A stretch of DNA of 64,000 nucleotides from Thermomonospora echinospora (GTDB lineage Bacteria; Actinomycetota; Actinomycetes; Streptosporangiales; Streptosporangiaceae): assembly GCF_900108175.1 (NCBI RefSeq), contig NZ_FNVO01000019.1, positions 1 to 64,000 of the forward strand, read 5' to 3'. The translations under genes and the position numbers were made by a program. Positions within the stretch are counted from its first letter, which is position 1; each line of letters opens with the position of its first letter. The notes below the pieces were generated by a model that saw nothing but the letters and a program-made list of their open reading frames with translations, was not told the origin of the DNA and did not search any database. Of this stretch, positions 39,929 to 49,459 are shown in pieces.

Positions 39929-40915
39929 TCAGCGAAATGCGGGGAACACCTCCGCGGCGAACAGCCGCAGAGAGTCCTGGACCTTCTCCGTCGGCATCCC
40001 CAGCCAGCCCGGACGGAAGATGATGTGGTTGAAACCCATGTCCCGCAGAGCGGAGATCCGTTCGATGAGGAACTCCGGGGAGCCCAGCAGCAGCGTGTTC
40101 CGCACCAGGTCGTCGAACCGGTCGCGCTGCCATCGCAGGGCGGGGTACTCGGCGTAGGTCGAGTATTCGACCCGCGCGTGCGGCAGGGCCGTCTCGACGG
40201 CCTCGTCCGTGCTCGGCGCGCAGTACAGCTCCACGCCGATCGGCCTCTCGACCGACGCCGGGTCCTTACCGAACTCGACGAGCGCGTCGTTGTAGACGCC
40301 CAGGTGCTCGGGCAGGTACCGGCGGCTGGGCGAGTTTCCCGGCGCGTACCAGGCGTCGCCCAGGCGCGCGGCCCGGCGCACCGCCTTCTTGCCGCCGGCG
40401 CCCACCCAGATCGGTGGACCGCCCGGCGTCAGCGGGCGGATGCCGATGGAGGCGTCCGAGAGCGGGTAGAACTCGCCGTCGTGGTTCACGATCTCACCGG
40501 TCCAGAGCGACCGGATGAGGCGGATGCTCTCGTCGAACCGGCGGAACCGGGTCTCGGGGTCGACGCCGAACGCGGCGAACTCGTTCTCGCGGTAGCCGGC
40601 GCCGACGCCGAGGACGACCCGTCCACCGGACAGGTGGTCGAGAGTCGCGAACTCCTCGGCCACGTGCACCGGATGGAACAGCGGCAGGAGCAGGATGCCG
40701 GTACCGAGCGTCATGTCCCCCGAGCGCGGGATGAGGCTCGCCATCATCGAGATGGGCTGCGGCGTGGCCAGGTTCGACTGGAAGTGGTTGATCGTCCACA
40801 CCGAGTCGTAGCCCAGTTCCACGGCGAGCTCGACGGTCCCGAACAGCTCGTTCAGGTGCTTGCCGAGGTCGTCGGCGTGCGGGTACTGGTGCGACGCCAT
40901 GATGCCGAACTTCAT
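39929..40915 (-). CDS. Luciferase-like (LLM class) flavin-dependent oxidoreductase
   Basis: 328 residues, MKFGIMASHQYPHADDLGKH at the start, GGRVVLGVGAGYRENEFAAF and WVGAGGKKAVRRAARLGDAW inside. It shares these features with the paralogues at 37915 and 42471. The start overlaps the CoA-ligase stop by 4 bp, tying the oxidation step to a specific acyl-CoA or acid. Substrate not readable. Confidence 0.87.
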   Translation of the reverse strand: MKFGIMASHQYPHADDLGKHLNELFGTVELAVELGYDSVWTINHFQSNLATPQPISMMASLIPRSGDMTLGTGILLLPLFHPVHVAEEFATLDHLSGGRVVLGVGAGYRENEFAAFGVDPETRFRRFDESIRLIRSLWTGEIVNHDGEFYPLSDASIGIRPLTPGGPPIWVGAGGKKAVRRAARLGDAWYAPGNSPSRRYLPEHLGVYNDALVEFGKDPASVERPIGVELYCAPSTDEAVETALPHARVEYSTYAEYPALRWQRDRFDDLVRNTLLLGSPEFLIERISALRDMGFNHIIFRPGWLGMPTEKVQDSLRLFAAEVFPAFR

Positions 40916-42474
40916 GTGTGCGAACCCCCCTCACGATCGGGCACCGATGCGCGGCTGACCTTGCCGGTCGCACTGCGTTCCAGTTCAGGAACGAATTCCA
41001 CCCGCCGCGGCGCCTTGAAGTGAGCCAGCCGCTCGCGGGCGAACGCGACGAGGGCGTCCGCGAGCTCGTCGTCGGAGACCGGACCGTCGGCGCGGACCAC
41101 GAGCGCAACCGGGATCTCGCCCAAGCGGTCGTCGGGTCCGCCGAAGACGCGGATGTCACGCACGAGCTCGTGTTCGCGCAGGACGTCTTCGATCTCCTCG
41201 GGCCACACCTGGAAGCCGCCGCATTTGATCATGTCGCGCTTGCGGCCGGACAGCCACAGCACGCCGTCCTCGTCGACGCGGCCAATGTCGCCCGTGTGCA
41301 CCCAGCCGTCGCGCACCAGCGCGGAGGACGCCTCGGCGTCGTCGACGTAGCCCTTCGTGAGCTCGGACCTGACCACGATCTCACCCTCGGACCCGGGCGG
41401 GAGCGTGTTCCCGTCCTCGTCACGGATCTCCAGTTCGACGCCCGGATAGATCCGGCCGGCCGAGCCCGGCTTCCACAGCCCGGCCTTCATGTCCTTGCTG
41501 TTCCAGCCCGCGATGTGGCCCGACTCGGTCGAACCGTAGTTCACCAGGATCGGGATGCCGTACCGCAGTTCGAACGCGCGGCGCACCGTCCAGGAGATCG
41601 CCTGTCCGGCGACGAGGATGTGCTTCACCCCCGTGAACGGGAGGTCGCGCTTGGCGTGCACGATGTCGTAGACCATCGTGGGCAGAAGGAAGAGGTTGTC
41701 GAAGGCGAACCGGTCCGTGAGGTCGGCGAGGCGGTCCACCCCGAACCGTTCCCAGACGACCGCGCCGCGCCCGACGAAGTACGCGAACAGCAGCGAGTGC
41801 TGGCCGCCGGAGTGGAACAGCGGCAGGGCGATCAGGTTCGGCTTCGCGGTCGGCGTCGCCGTCCCCTGTTCCTTGCTGCCGGTCGAGACCCGGGCGAGGC
41901 GCCGCAGCGAGTCGAGTGTCCCGCCGTGGGTGACGCTCACCGCCTTCGGGCGCCCGGTGGTCCCGCCGGTGAACAGGATGCAGGACTCGCCGTCCGCCGG
42001 GACCTCGACCGCGTCGACCCGGGCCTCCTCCCCCCACTGCAATGGCCGGACACCGTCTGTCGACGCTCCCGGGGCCGTCGGCGGCCCCACCGATCGGATC
42101 GTCACCTTCGTACCGTCGACATCGCCCAGGGCGTCGGTACCGCGGGCGTCGACCAGGAGGAGCTTGGGGTCCGTCTTCGCGACCGACTCCGCCAGTTCGG
42201 AGACGTTGTACAGGCTGCTGATCGTGACCGGGACCGCGCCGAGTTTCCACGCACCGAACAGAAAGAACACGATCTCCGGACCGTTGGTCAGGTAGAACGC
42301 GACCCGGTCGCCTGCGCCGACGCCCTCTGCCTCGAGTGCCTTCGCCACGCCGCCCGCGATCAGATCGATCTGTTCGAAGGTCCAGGAGCGGCCGTCCTCG
42401 CCATGAAGGCCGACGGTCCGGCCACGGTCTCTGGCACGCGCTTCGAGGATCTGGGCGAGGTTCGTGCCGCTCAT
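40912..42474 (-). CDS. AMP-forming acyl-CoA synthetase
   Basis: 520 residues from ATG at 42474, overlapping the previous stop by 4 bp; a longer frame to 42723 lacks family sequence. ATP motif LFTGGTTGRPKAVSVTHGGT, adenylation motif NYGSTESGHIAGW, HTGDIGRVDEDG and C-terminal Lys in SATGKVSRASV. The glycine-rich ATP motif has TGG rather than TSG, an uncommon but known change. It gives a CoA ester for the luciferase-like enzymes around it. Confidence 0.88.
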   Translation of the reverse strand: MSGTNLAQILEARARDRGRTVGLHGEDGRSWTFEQIDLIAGGVAKALEAEGVGAGDRVAFYLTNGPEIVFFLFGAWKLGAVPVTISSLYNVSELAESVAKTDPKLLLVDARGTDALGDVDGTKVTIRSVGPPTAPGASTDGVRPLQWGEEARVDAVEVPADGESCILFTGGTTGRPKAVSVTHGGTLDSLRRLARVSTGSKEQGTATPTAKPNLIALPLFHSGGQHSLLFAYFVGRGAVVWERFGVDRLADLTDRFAFDNLFLLPTMVYDIVHAKRDLPFTGVKHILVAGQAISWTVRRAFELRYGIPILVNYGSTESGHIAGWNSKDMKAGLWKPGSAGRIYPGVELEIRDEDGNTLPPGSEGEIVVRSELTKGYVDDAEASSALVRDGWVHTGDIGRVDEDGVLWLSGRKRDMIKCGGFQVWPEEIEDVLREHELVRDIRVFGGPDDRLGEIPVALVVRADGPVSDDELADALVAFARERLAHFKAPRRVEFVPELERSATGKVSRASVPDREGGSHT

Positions 42475-43484
42475 CGCGAATCCCCGCCCGTCGGGCCCTG
42501 CGCCGCCGCGTCGAGCCGCGGGATGATCTCGGCGCCGAACCGTCGGATCTGCTCCAATGTCCCCTCCTGACCACCGCCCACGAACTGGAGCCGCAGAGAC
42601 ACCTCGGTGATGCCGAGTTCGGTCTCCCAGCGGCGCAGCTTGGCGATGATGTCGTCCGCGGTACCGACCAGGCAGTCCTCGGCCATGTACCGATCGATAT
42701 CGAGGGTCTGGGCGTCCTCCCACGACTTGTAGCCGGCGTATTGGCGTTCCATGTGGGGCCGCACGCCCGCGATCGCCACCGCACGGGTGTCGGCGACGAA
42801 CGCCTCGCGGGCCATCGGGTACTCGCGGTCGAGCGAGAACCCGTGCTCGGACAGGGTGTCGCGGTAAATCGTCAGCATCGCCGCGAGGTCCTCATCGTTC
42901 CCCTTCGGGCCGATGAGCCACGACGTGTCCAGGCGGGCGGCGCGCCGGACGGCCGGCTCGGCGAACGCACCGACCCAGATCGGCGGGCCGCCCGCTTGAA
43001 CGGGCTTCAGCGGCAGTGATGCCCCCGCGACCGCTCCCCAACTGCCTGCGAGGTCGATCCTCTCGCCATTCCACAGCGACCGGAGGGCCGGCACGTACTC
43101 GCGCAGGCGCCGCAGGCGGTCGCCCCACTCGACGCCGAAAGCCGCGGTCTCACGCTTGCGGTACCCGGCGCCGATGCCGACGGTCAGCCTGCCATTGGTG
43201 AGCACATCGAGGGTGGCGAGGTCCTCGGCGAGCGCGATCGGGTTCAGCAGCGGCGCCAGCAGCACACCGAACCCGATGCGGATTCGTGTGGTCGCGCCGG
43301 CCAGGTAGCCGGCGAGTGGCACGGGCTGAAGGAACGCCGACTTCGCCAGGTAGTGGTGCCCGAGGTAGACGGCGTGGAAGCCGGCCTCCTCAGCGGCGAC
43401 GGCCTGCCGCAGGACATCGTCCAGCCCTTCGACCGCCGACGCCGACGGGTCGAACTGGGCGCTCAGGAAGGCGCTGATCTTCAC
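42471..43484 (-). CDS. Luciferase-like (LLM class) flavin-dependent oxidoreductase
   Basis: 337 residues. Starts MKISAFLSAQFDPSASAVEG; has NGRLTVGIGAGYRKRETAAF and WVGAFAEPAVRRAARLDTSW. The most distant of the four cluster 2 members and probably with its own substrate. Overlaps both neighbours by 4 bp in the same operon. Confidence 0.86.
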   Translation of the reverse strand: MKISAFLSAQFDPSASAVEGLDDVLRQAVAAEEAGFHAVYLGHHYLAKSAFLQPVPLAGYLAGATTRIRIGFGVLLAPLLNPIALAEDLATLDVLTNGRLTVGIGAGYRKRETAAFGVEWGDRLRRLREYVPALRSLWNGERIDLAGSWGAVAGASLPLKPVQAGGPPIWVGAFAEPAVRRAARLDTSWLIGPKGNDEDLAAMLTIYRDTLSEHGFSLDREYPMAREAFVADTRAVAIAGVRPHMERQYAGYKSWEDAQTLDIDRYMAEDCLVGTADDIIAKLRRWETELGITEVSLRLQFVGGGQEGTLEQIRRFGAEIIPRLDAAAQGPTGGDSR

Positions 43485-44563
43485 CCTGCGACCGCCTCGG
43501 CGGAAGATGCGGCCGGCTCCTGCGCGCGGAAATGCGGGATGACCTTGGTGGCGAACTCCTCCATCGACTTCAGCGCAGCCCTGCGGTCCAGGCTGGGGAT
43601 GCGAAGCCAGCCGATGTAGTGGTTGATGCCGAGTTGTTCGCGCAGCAACTCAATGGTGTCGATGACCTGCTGGGCCGAGCCGAAGTTGCCCCCGTGGGTC
43701 AGCGTCTTCTCGAGCGTGAGCAGCTCGATGTTCTTGGCGACCGCCTCGTAGTACGCCCGCTCTTTCTCCATGGCCTGTTCCGACCCCGGGATGACCTTGC
43801 CCACCGACCGGTAGTAGTTCAGCGCGGCCTGGGCGGCCGCCCTGAGGCCTTCCTCGCCATCGCCGCACCACACCTGCTGCATGAACGGAAGGTCATAGGA
43901 GGCGATGTCGAATCCGTTCTCCTGCATAGCCGTCCGGTACAGGTCGAAGTTTTTCTGCATGATGCCGAGCGGCGTGAAGTTCGGCGAGGTGATGATGGCT
44001 TCGCCGGTCGCGCCGCGCTCACGGAAATTCTCCGGCGAGACCGTGCCCTGCAGGATCGGCGGCCCGCCCGGGGTGAACGGCCGCGGGTACGTGGTGATGT
44101 TGTCGTAGTGGAACACTTCACCGTGGTAGCTGAAATTCTCCTGCGTCAACGCCAGCCGGAGGATGTCCAGGGTCTCCTTGTACCGGACCTTTGACTCTTC
44201 GAGCGGAATGCCGAAGCCGGCGAACTCCGACGGCTGGTAGCCGCGGCCGACACCGATCGTGACCCGGCCGCCGGAGAGCACGTCGAGGGCGGCGATGTCC
44301 TCGGCCAGCCGGAGCGGGTTGTGCAGCGGGAGGACCAGGACGGCGGTGCCGATGGTGATCCTCTTGGTTCGCTCGGCGATCGCCATGGCGAAGCTCACCG
44401 GGCTGCCGAGGATGCCGTACTTGGAGAAGTGGTGCTCGGCCAGCCACACCGAGTCGAAGCCGAGATGGTCGGCGAGCTCGATCTCTTCGAGGGTGTCGCG
44501 CAGCACCTGGTGGTCCGACGCCCCGTCGCTCACCGGGAACAGGTTCATGATCCCGAACTTCAC
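43481..44563 (-). CDS. Luciferase-like monooxygenase, alkanal-monooxygenase-like
   Basis: 360 residues from GTG at 44563, with TAGGAG upstream. The sequence SVWLAEHHFSKYG, GGRVTIGVGRGYQPSEFAGF and the length are typical of FMN-dependent bacterial luciferase alpha-like enzymes, which need FMNH2 from a separate reductase. It is the first gene of the seven-gene operon 44563-37598. It is the best candidate partner for the flavin reductase at 63360. Its promoter has the cluster 2 operator. Confidence 0.88.
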   Translation of the reverse strand: MKFGIMNLFPVSDGASDHQVLRDTLEEIELADHLGFDSVWLAEHHFSKYGILGSPVSFAMAIAERTKRITIGTAVLVLPLHNPLRLAEDIAALDVLSGGRVTIGVGRGYQPSEFAGFGIPLEESKVRYKETLDILRLALTQENFSYHGEVFHYDNITTYPRPFTPGGPPILQGTVSPENFRERGATGEAIITSPNFTPLGIMQKNFDLYRTAMQENGFDIASYDLPFMQQVWCGDGEEGLRAAAQAALNYYRSVGKVIPGSEQAMEKERAYYEAVAKNIELLTLEKTLTHGGNFGSAQQVIDTIELLREQLGINHYIGWLRIPSLDRRAALKSMEEFATKVIPHFRAQEPAASSAEAVAG

Positions 44564-44576
44564 TGTTACTCCTAAA

Positions 44577-44593
44577 TTCCGGCTAGTCGGTAT
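44577..44593. promoter_or_regulatory. Cluster 2 operator palindrome, site 1
   Basis: TTCCGGCTAGTCGGTAT; its core CCGGCTAGTCGG pairs as CCGnCTAGnCGG. It sits 14 bp upstream of the GTG at 44563, and on the coding strand reads GATAAC-ATACCGACTAGCCGG, a layout nearly identical to the site before the ligase at 48406. A TetR-family repressor is the expected binder. Confidence 0.65.
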
Positions 44594-44652
44594 GTTATCT
44601 GTCGAGATGAAGGCCGGCATGGACCGGTCGGCCCATGCCGCCCTCTCCGTCG

Positions 44653-45666
44653 CTAGGCGCCCCGGCGCTGCTGAACCTGTAGTTCGCCGACGCGACGCCG
44701 GTGCCACGAGCCGCGGCCGAACCGCGCGTCGAGCACGTGGGCGCGCCGCAGGAACAGGTGCGGATCCGCCTCCATCGTGATGCCCATGCCGCCGTGCACC
44801 TGGATGCAGCGTTCCGCGGCGAAGACCGCGGCCTTGCCGGCGGCCGCCTTCGCGGCGTGCACCAGGCTCTCCGCCTCCGCCCGCTCCCGGTCGACGGCCC
44901 AGGCGGCGTACAGGGTCAGGTCCCATGCCGCCTTGCGGTACTTGACCGCGTCGGCGAGCTGGAACGCCACCCCTTGGAAGGAGCCGATGATCCGGCCGAA
45001 CTGCTCCCGGGTCCGGGCGTGCCCGGCCGCCAGTTCGATGGCGCCGGCGGCGACGCCGCACAGCTCCGCGGCGACGACGAGCGCTGCACGTCCGGCGCCG
45101 GAACCGACGGGCCCGACCTCCGGCGGTGCGGAGAAGACCACATCGGACAGCGGTACCGACGGATCGAACGACTCCCGGAGGGTGAGGTCCGTCGGAGCGG
45201 CGATCCAGACGCCGTCGGCACCTAGCACCGCGCACCCGTCCGCCTGGGCGGCGTACGGCACCAGCGTCCGGACCAGCAGGTCGGCCCCATCGCCGCCCGG
45301 CCACCCAGACGCGCCGGGGACGTCGGCCGCGGGGGTGAGGACCGTGCGGCCTTCGAGCACGTCGTCGGGGAGCACGCCGAGCCCCCCGACCAGCTGGACG
45401 GCCGCGGCGTGCGCCGGGAACCTGCTCGGAACCAGGTGTTCGCCCAGGACTTCGACCGCCACGAGGAGGTCGATGAGGGACGATCCCATGCCGCCGGCCG
45501 ATTCGGGCACGCCGAGCAGCCCGAAGTCGGTGAGGAGGGCCGCGTCGCAGGCAGGCGGCGTCCACTCCCCCGCGAGCGCATGGCGGGCGGTGACCTTCTC
45601 TGCCTTGGCCATCGAGCGGATGGACTCCTCGATGGCCGACTGCTCCTGGGTGAACGTCGCTTCCAT
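44653..45666 (-). CDS. Acyl-CoA dehydrogenase, short partner subunit
   Basis: 337 residues, short for the family. FAD/substrate motifs are degenerate: no xEPxxGSD motif, the helix-G Glu is Ala in AALVVAAELCGVA, and the C-terminal region reads MHGG-less VHGGMGITMEADPHLFLRRA followed by HVLDARFG without a GGT motif. This is the FadE28-like small-subunit pattern. It follows the catalytic subunit (45680) by 13 bp, so an alpha2beta2 enzyme is likely. Confidence 0.85.
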   Translation of the reverse strand: MEATFTQEQSAIEESIRSMAKAEKVTARHALAGEWTPPACDAALLTDFGLLGVPESAGGMGSSLIDLLVAVEVLGEHLVPSRFPAHAAAVQLVGGLGVLPDDVLEGRTVLTPAADVPGASGWPGGDGADLLVRTLVPYAAQADGCAVLGADGVWIAAPTDLTLRESFDPSVPLSDVVFSAPPEVGPVGSGAGRAALVVAAELCGVAAGAIELAAGHARTREQFGRIIGSFQGVAFQLADAVKYRKAAWDLTLYAAWAVDRERAEAESLVHAAKAAAGKAAVFAAERCIQVHGGMGITMEADPHLFLRRAHVLDARFGRGSWHRRRVGELQVQQRRGA

Positions 45667-45679
45667 TCCACCACTCCGC

Positions 45680-46831
45680 TCAGCGTGAACGGGGCAGGTT
45701 CAGCACCCGCTCCGCAAGGATCGACTTCTGGACCTCCTCGGTGCCTCCCTCGATGGTGTGGGCGCGCGAACGGAGGTAGTGGCGCATCCGGGCCGCGGCT
45801 CCCGCACCGTCGAGCAGCACGCCGCCGGTCTCGTCGAGCTGCATCGCCAGGCGGGTGGCGTCCTGGACGACGCCGGCCCACAGGCTCTTCAGAGCCGACG
45901 TCTCCGGGCCGGGAGCGCTGCCGGCCCGGGTCTCCCCGACCATGCGCAGGGAGCCGATGCGGACGGCCTCGGCGTCGCAGCGCAGTGCGCCGAGCATGTC
46001 GAGGAACGCCGAGTCGTCCGCCATGCCCCGTTCCAGGGCCAGGTCGGTGAGGCGGTCGACGGCCTGGCGCGCCCAGACCCACAGGTTGAGCGCCATGCTG
46101 CCGCGTTCGAACGCCAGGGTGGTCAGGGCGACCCGCCAGCCGTTCCCGACGCCGCCGAGCACGTCCTCGTCAGGGACGAACACGTCGTCGAGGAACATCT
46201 CGTTGAACTCGGTGTCGCCATTGATCATGACGAGCGGCCGGACCTCGAACCCGTCCATCGGCGCGAGGAAGTAGGTGATGCCCTCGTGCTTGGGCGCGTC
46301 CGGGTCGGTACGCGCCAGGAGGAGGCACCTGGAGGCGTTATGGGCGTTCGATGTCCAGATCTTCGAGCCGTTGATGACCCAGCCGCCGTCGACCTTGACC
46401 GCGGTGGTCTGCAGGCTCGCCAGGTCCGAACCGGAGCCGGGCTCACTGAACCCCTGGCACCAGTAGTCGGTGCCCTTCAGGATGCCGGAGAGGTGGCGGG
46501 CCTGCTGCTCACCGGTGCCATGGGCGATGATGGTCGGCCCGGCAAGGTACATGCCGACGCCGTTCAGGGCGTACGGCGCCCCGCGGAGTTCGGCCTCCTC
46601 GTTGAAGATGGCCTGCGCGAGCGCGTCCATGCCGCGGCCGCCGTGCTCGACCGGCCACGAGAGCCCGGCCCAGTTCGACGCGCAGATGCGGTCCTGCCAC
46701 ACCCGTGACCAGTGGGCGCGCTCCTCCTCGGACAGATCCTCCTGGTCCGGGATGTCGGCGAGCACCTCGTCGAGCCAGTCGCCGACCTCTCGCCTGAACG
46801 CCCGCTCGTCGGCGCTGTCATCGAAGTCCAT
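45680..46831 (-). CDS. Acyl-CoA dehydrogenase, catalytic partner of a two-subunit enzyme
   Basis: 383 residues from ATG at 46831 with AGGTG before it (GTG at 46837 is an alternative). CQGFSEPGSGSDLASLQTTA, GSKIWTSNAHNA and Glu242 (LAFERGSMAL, helix-G base) are intact; the end reads EGGTEEVQKSILAERVL. Similar in layout to the 12750 enzyme of cluster 1, so both clusters use a heteromeric FadE29-like dehydrogenase, a type linked to bulky polycyclic or branched substrates. Confidence 0.88.
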   Translation of the reverse strand: MDFDDSADERAFRREVGDWLDEVLADIPDQEDLSEEERAHWSRVWQDRICASNWAGLSWPVEHGGRGMDALAQAIFNEEAELRGAPYALNGVGMYLAGPTIIAHGTGEQQARHLSGILKGTDYWCQGFSEPGSGSDLASLQTTAVKVDGGWVINGSKIWTSNAHNASRCLLLARTDPDAPKHEGITYFLAPMDGFEVRPLVMINGDTEFNEMFLDDVFVPDEDVLGGVGNGWRVALTTLAFERGSMALNLWVWARQAVDRLTDLALERGMADDSAFLDMLGALRCDAEAVRIGSLRMVGETRAGSAPGPETSALKSLWAGVVQDATRLAMQLDETGGVLLDGAGAAARMRHYLRSRAHTIEGGTEEVQKSILAERVLNLPRSR

Positions 46832-46864
46832 CGTCACCTGCCCACTTGCTGTAATTCAGAACAG

Positions 46865-48406
46865 TCACGCGAAGACTTCCTCGGTGTCCGCCAGCCGAGC
46901 CTTGTAGAGCTTCCCGTTCGGATCGCGCGGCAACGACGTGTGCACGAAGTACTTCTTGGGAAGTTTGGGCCCGGCCAGTCGTCCGGCGAGGTGCTCGCGG
47001 ATCGCCACCACGGCGGTCGAGGCGTCCGGAGCGATGTCGCTCAGGACGATGTGCGCGGCCGGGATCTCGCCGTAGTCGGGGTCCGGCAGCCCGACGACAC
47101 CCGCGTCCGAGATCCACTCGTGTCCGAGGAGAGCGCTCTCGATCTCGGCCGGGTACACGTTCACGCCGCCCACCAGGATGAGTTCGGCGGCACGGCCGGT
47201 GATGTAGAGGAAGCCGTCCTCGTCCACATGGCCGACATCCCAGACGGTCATCAGGTCGCCGCGCCGCGAGCCGTCGGTCTTGTCGGGATCGTTGTGGTAC
47301 TCGACCCTGTCTCCCCCCTGGCGCATGTAGACGATGCCGGTCCCACCGACCGGAACCTCGTTGCCGTCCCTGTCGAGGATCTTCAAGGTCGAGATCGACG
47401 CGGGCCGGCCGACGGTGCCGGGATGGTCGAGCCACTCCTGCGGCCGCGCGATCGTGGTGCCGACCTCTGTTGAGCCGTAGTACTCGTAGACCACAGGGCC
47501 GAACCAGTCCATGATCTGCTTCTTGACCTCCACGGAGCACGGTGCGGCGCCGTGCAGCACATAGCGCAGGGACGAGACGTCGCAGCCGTCGCGGACCTCC
47601 GCCGGAAGCCGGAGCAGCCGGTTGAAGTGCGTGGGGACCATGCTCGTTCCGGTGACCCTGTGCTCTTGGACTCGACGCAGGAAGCCCTCCGGGGTCCAGC
47701 CGTCCATCAGCACCAGGGTTCCGCCCCAGTTCAGCGCGCCGATCGCGGGCGTGATGTTGGCCGAGTGGTACATCGGCGCCGACACGAGCCACGCGGCGAA
47801 CGCCTCACGGCTCATGCCGAACTCGTTGAACAGCCAGACGTAGGTGAGGGCGCCCTTGTCGGCGCTGATACCGCTGAGGGGACGTTTGACGCCCTTCGGG
47901 CGGCCGGTGGTGCCCGAGGTGTACATCATCAGCGACCCGTGCGGGGTCCGCTCCGGGTCGGTCGCCGGCATGCCGTCGGTCAGCTCCGCCATCGGGCGGG
48001 CATGTGCGGCCTCGCCGTCGACGAAGACCTCGACGCCGGGACGGACCGCCGCGAGCACCGTGTCCTCGACCCGCTCCGAACACAGGACGATCTTCGCCTC
48101 GCTGTCCTCGAGGATGTAGGCGATCTCCGGGGTGGTCAGGTGGTAGTTGATCGTGACGAGGTAGATGCCGGACTGCATGGCCGCCAGATAGGCCGCGACC
48201 ATGGCGGCGCTGTTGCGCATCACCACGGCCACCGTGTCGCCCTCATTCACTCCGCGGGCGCGCAGGCCGTGACAGATCCGGTTCACTTCGGCGAACAGCT
48301 CACCGTAAGTGATGTGCTCATCGTCGGCCGTGATGATCGCATACAGGCCCGGGTCGGACACAGCCCACAGTCGGAAACCGATCTGTTCCTGTGTCTCTTC
48401 GCTCAT
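46865..48406 (-). CDS. AMP-forming acyl-CoA synthetase
   Basis: 513 residues from ATG at 48406 with GGGGGGAAG upstream. Motifs: MYTSGTTGRPKGVKRPLSG, YEYYGSTEVGTTIARP, GRAAELILVGGVNVYPAEIE and a C-terminal NGKLYKARL. It resembles the ligase at 31979 of cluster 1 (shared KGVxRPLxGIS). First gene of a three-gene operon with the dehydrogenase pair, so it probably makes their CoA substrate. Confidence 0.88.
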   Translation of the reverse strand: MSEETQEQIGFRLWAVSDPGLYAIITADDEHITYGELFAEVNRICHGLRARGVNEGDTVAVVMRNSAAMVAAYLAAMQSGIYLVTINYHLTTPEIAYILEDSEAKIVLCSERVEDTVLAAVRPGVEVFVDGEAAHARPMAELTDGMPATDPERTPHGSLMMYTSGTTGRPKGVKRPLSGISADKGALTYVWLFNEFGMSREAFAAWLVSAPMYHSANITPAIGALNWGGTLVLMDGWTPEGFLRRVQEHRVTGTSMVPTHFNRLLRLPAEVRDGCDVSSLRYVLHGAAPCSVEVKKQIMDWFGPVVYEYYGSTEVGTTIARPQEWLDHPGTVGRPASISTLKILDRDGNEVPVGGTGIVYMRQGGDRVEYHNDPDKTDGSRRGDLMTVWDVGHVDEDGFLYITGRAAELILVGGVNVYPAEIESALLGHEWISDAGVVGLPDPDYGEIPAAHIVLSDIAPDASTAVVAIREHLAGRLAGPKLPKKYFVHTSLPRDPNGKLYKARLADTEEVFA

Positions 48407-48424
48407 CTTCCCCCCTGAACTACA

Positions 48425-48441
48425 TTCCGACCATCCGGTAT
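48425..48441. promoter_or_regulatory. Cluster 2 operator palindrome, site 2
   Basis: TTCCGACCATCCGGTAT matches site 1 at 13 of 17 positions. It lies between the divergent ligase operon (starts 48406) and the hydrolase gene (starts 48474), 19 bp before the first and 33 bp before the second, and so could repress both. Confidence 0.6.
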
Positions 48442-48473
48442 CTTTATCGCAAGAGTAGAGGGGATCCCCCACC

Positions 48474-49454
48474 ATGTCCATACCTGTCAGCGAACAACAT
48501 ACGGCGGCTTACCGAGCTCGTAAGGTTCCGGCCCCGCTGCGGGTCACGGACGGCGTCTGGGCCGTTCCGGTGCCCCTCCGCGGCAGCCCCCTTCGGTTCA
48601 TCACCGTCTTCCTCGTCGAGACCTCCGAAGGACTCGTCCTCATCGACGCCGGCTACGAGCATCCCTCCTGCTGGGAGTCGTTCACCGGGTCCCTCGCCGA
48701 GATCGGGCACGACCTCGGCGCCGTCCGGTTGGTACTGCTCACCCACAACCACCCCGACCACGTCGGCTTCGCTGACCGGGTCCGAGCCACGACCGGCGCC
48801 AAGGTCGTGATGGGGCGTGACGACGACTTCGCCCATCAGAAGCGCGTGCGTGGTGGCGGATTCCTGGTCCAGTTGCGCAGAGCCCTGGAGCTGACCGGTG
48901 CGCCGCAGGAAGTGATCGACGGCATGTACGACGCCGCGGTCCCGGTCGCCAGGCATTCGGAGAGCCTGGAACTCGATCTGGCCCCCGAGCGCGACACCGA
49001 GCACGTCCTCGGCGACGTCACGATCCTCGGGATCCCCACGCCCGGACACACCTACGGGCACACCGTCTACGTCGACACCTCGCGCGGCGTCGTGTTCACC
49101 GGCGACACGATGATGGCCGAGGGGCCGACTCAGCTCGCCATCCCCAGCCTGCCGGCGGACAACCCCGCAGGCGACCTGCTCACGTCCCTGGACCGCATCC
49201 GGGATCTCGGGGTCGAGATCGCCTGCCCGGCACACCAATTCCCCTATCGAGACATCGCCGCGCGGGCCCGGGAGCTGAAGGCCTTCCACCAGGCCGAGCT
49301 CGACACCGTGGAGAAACTCCTGCGGACCCACGACTCGGCGTGGGAGATCGCGCCGCACCTGAATCGGGCCAGGCCATGGGAAGAGCTCGGTACGGGGGCC
49401 AGGCGCTTCGCTCTGATACATACGCTGTCACTCGTCCTCGCCGTCACACAGTGA
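48474..49454 (+). CDS. Metallo-beta-lactamase-fold hydrolase
   Basis: 326 residues from ATG at 48474, with GAGGGGAT nearby. The dinuclear zinc motif is complete: THNHPDHVG (HxHxDH), TPGHTYGHT, VFTGDTMM and CPAHQFPY. No signal peptide. Such enzymes in catabolic clusters hydrolyse thioesters, lactones or esters; a CoA thioesterase or lactonase step would fit. The C-terminal helical extension (about 270-326, KAFHQAELDTVEKLLR) is typical of the glyoxalase II-like subgroup that includes actinobacterial hydrolases. It stands alone, ending at a strong hairpin. Confidence 0.87.
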   Translation: MSIPVSEQHTAAYRARKVPAPLRVTDGVWAVPVPLRGSPLRFITVFLVETSEGLVLIDAGYEHPSCWESFTGSLAEIGHDLGAVRLVLLTHNHPDHVGFADRVRATTGAKVVMGRDDDFAHQKRVRGGGFLVQLRRALELTGAPQEVIDGMYDAAVPVARHSESLELDLAPERDTEHVLGDVTILGIPTPGHTYGHTVYVDTSRGVVFTGDTMMAEGPTQLAIPSLPADNPAGDLLTSLDRIRDLGVEIACPAHQFPYRDIAARARELKAFHQAELDTVEKLLRTHDSAWEIAPHLNRARPWEELGTGARRFALIHTLSLVLAVTQ

Positions 49455-49459
49455 CCGGC

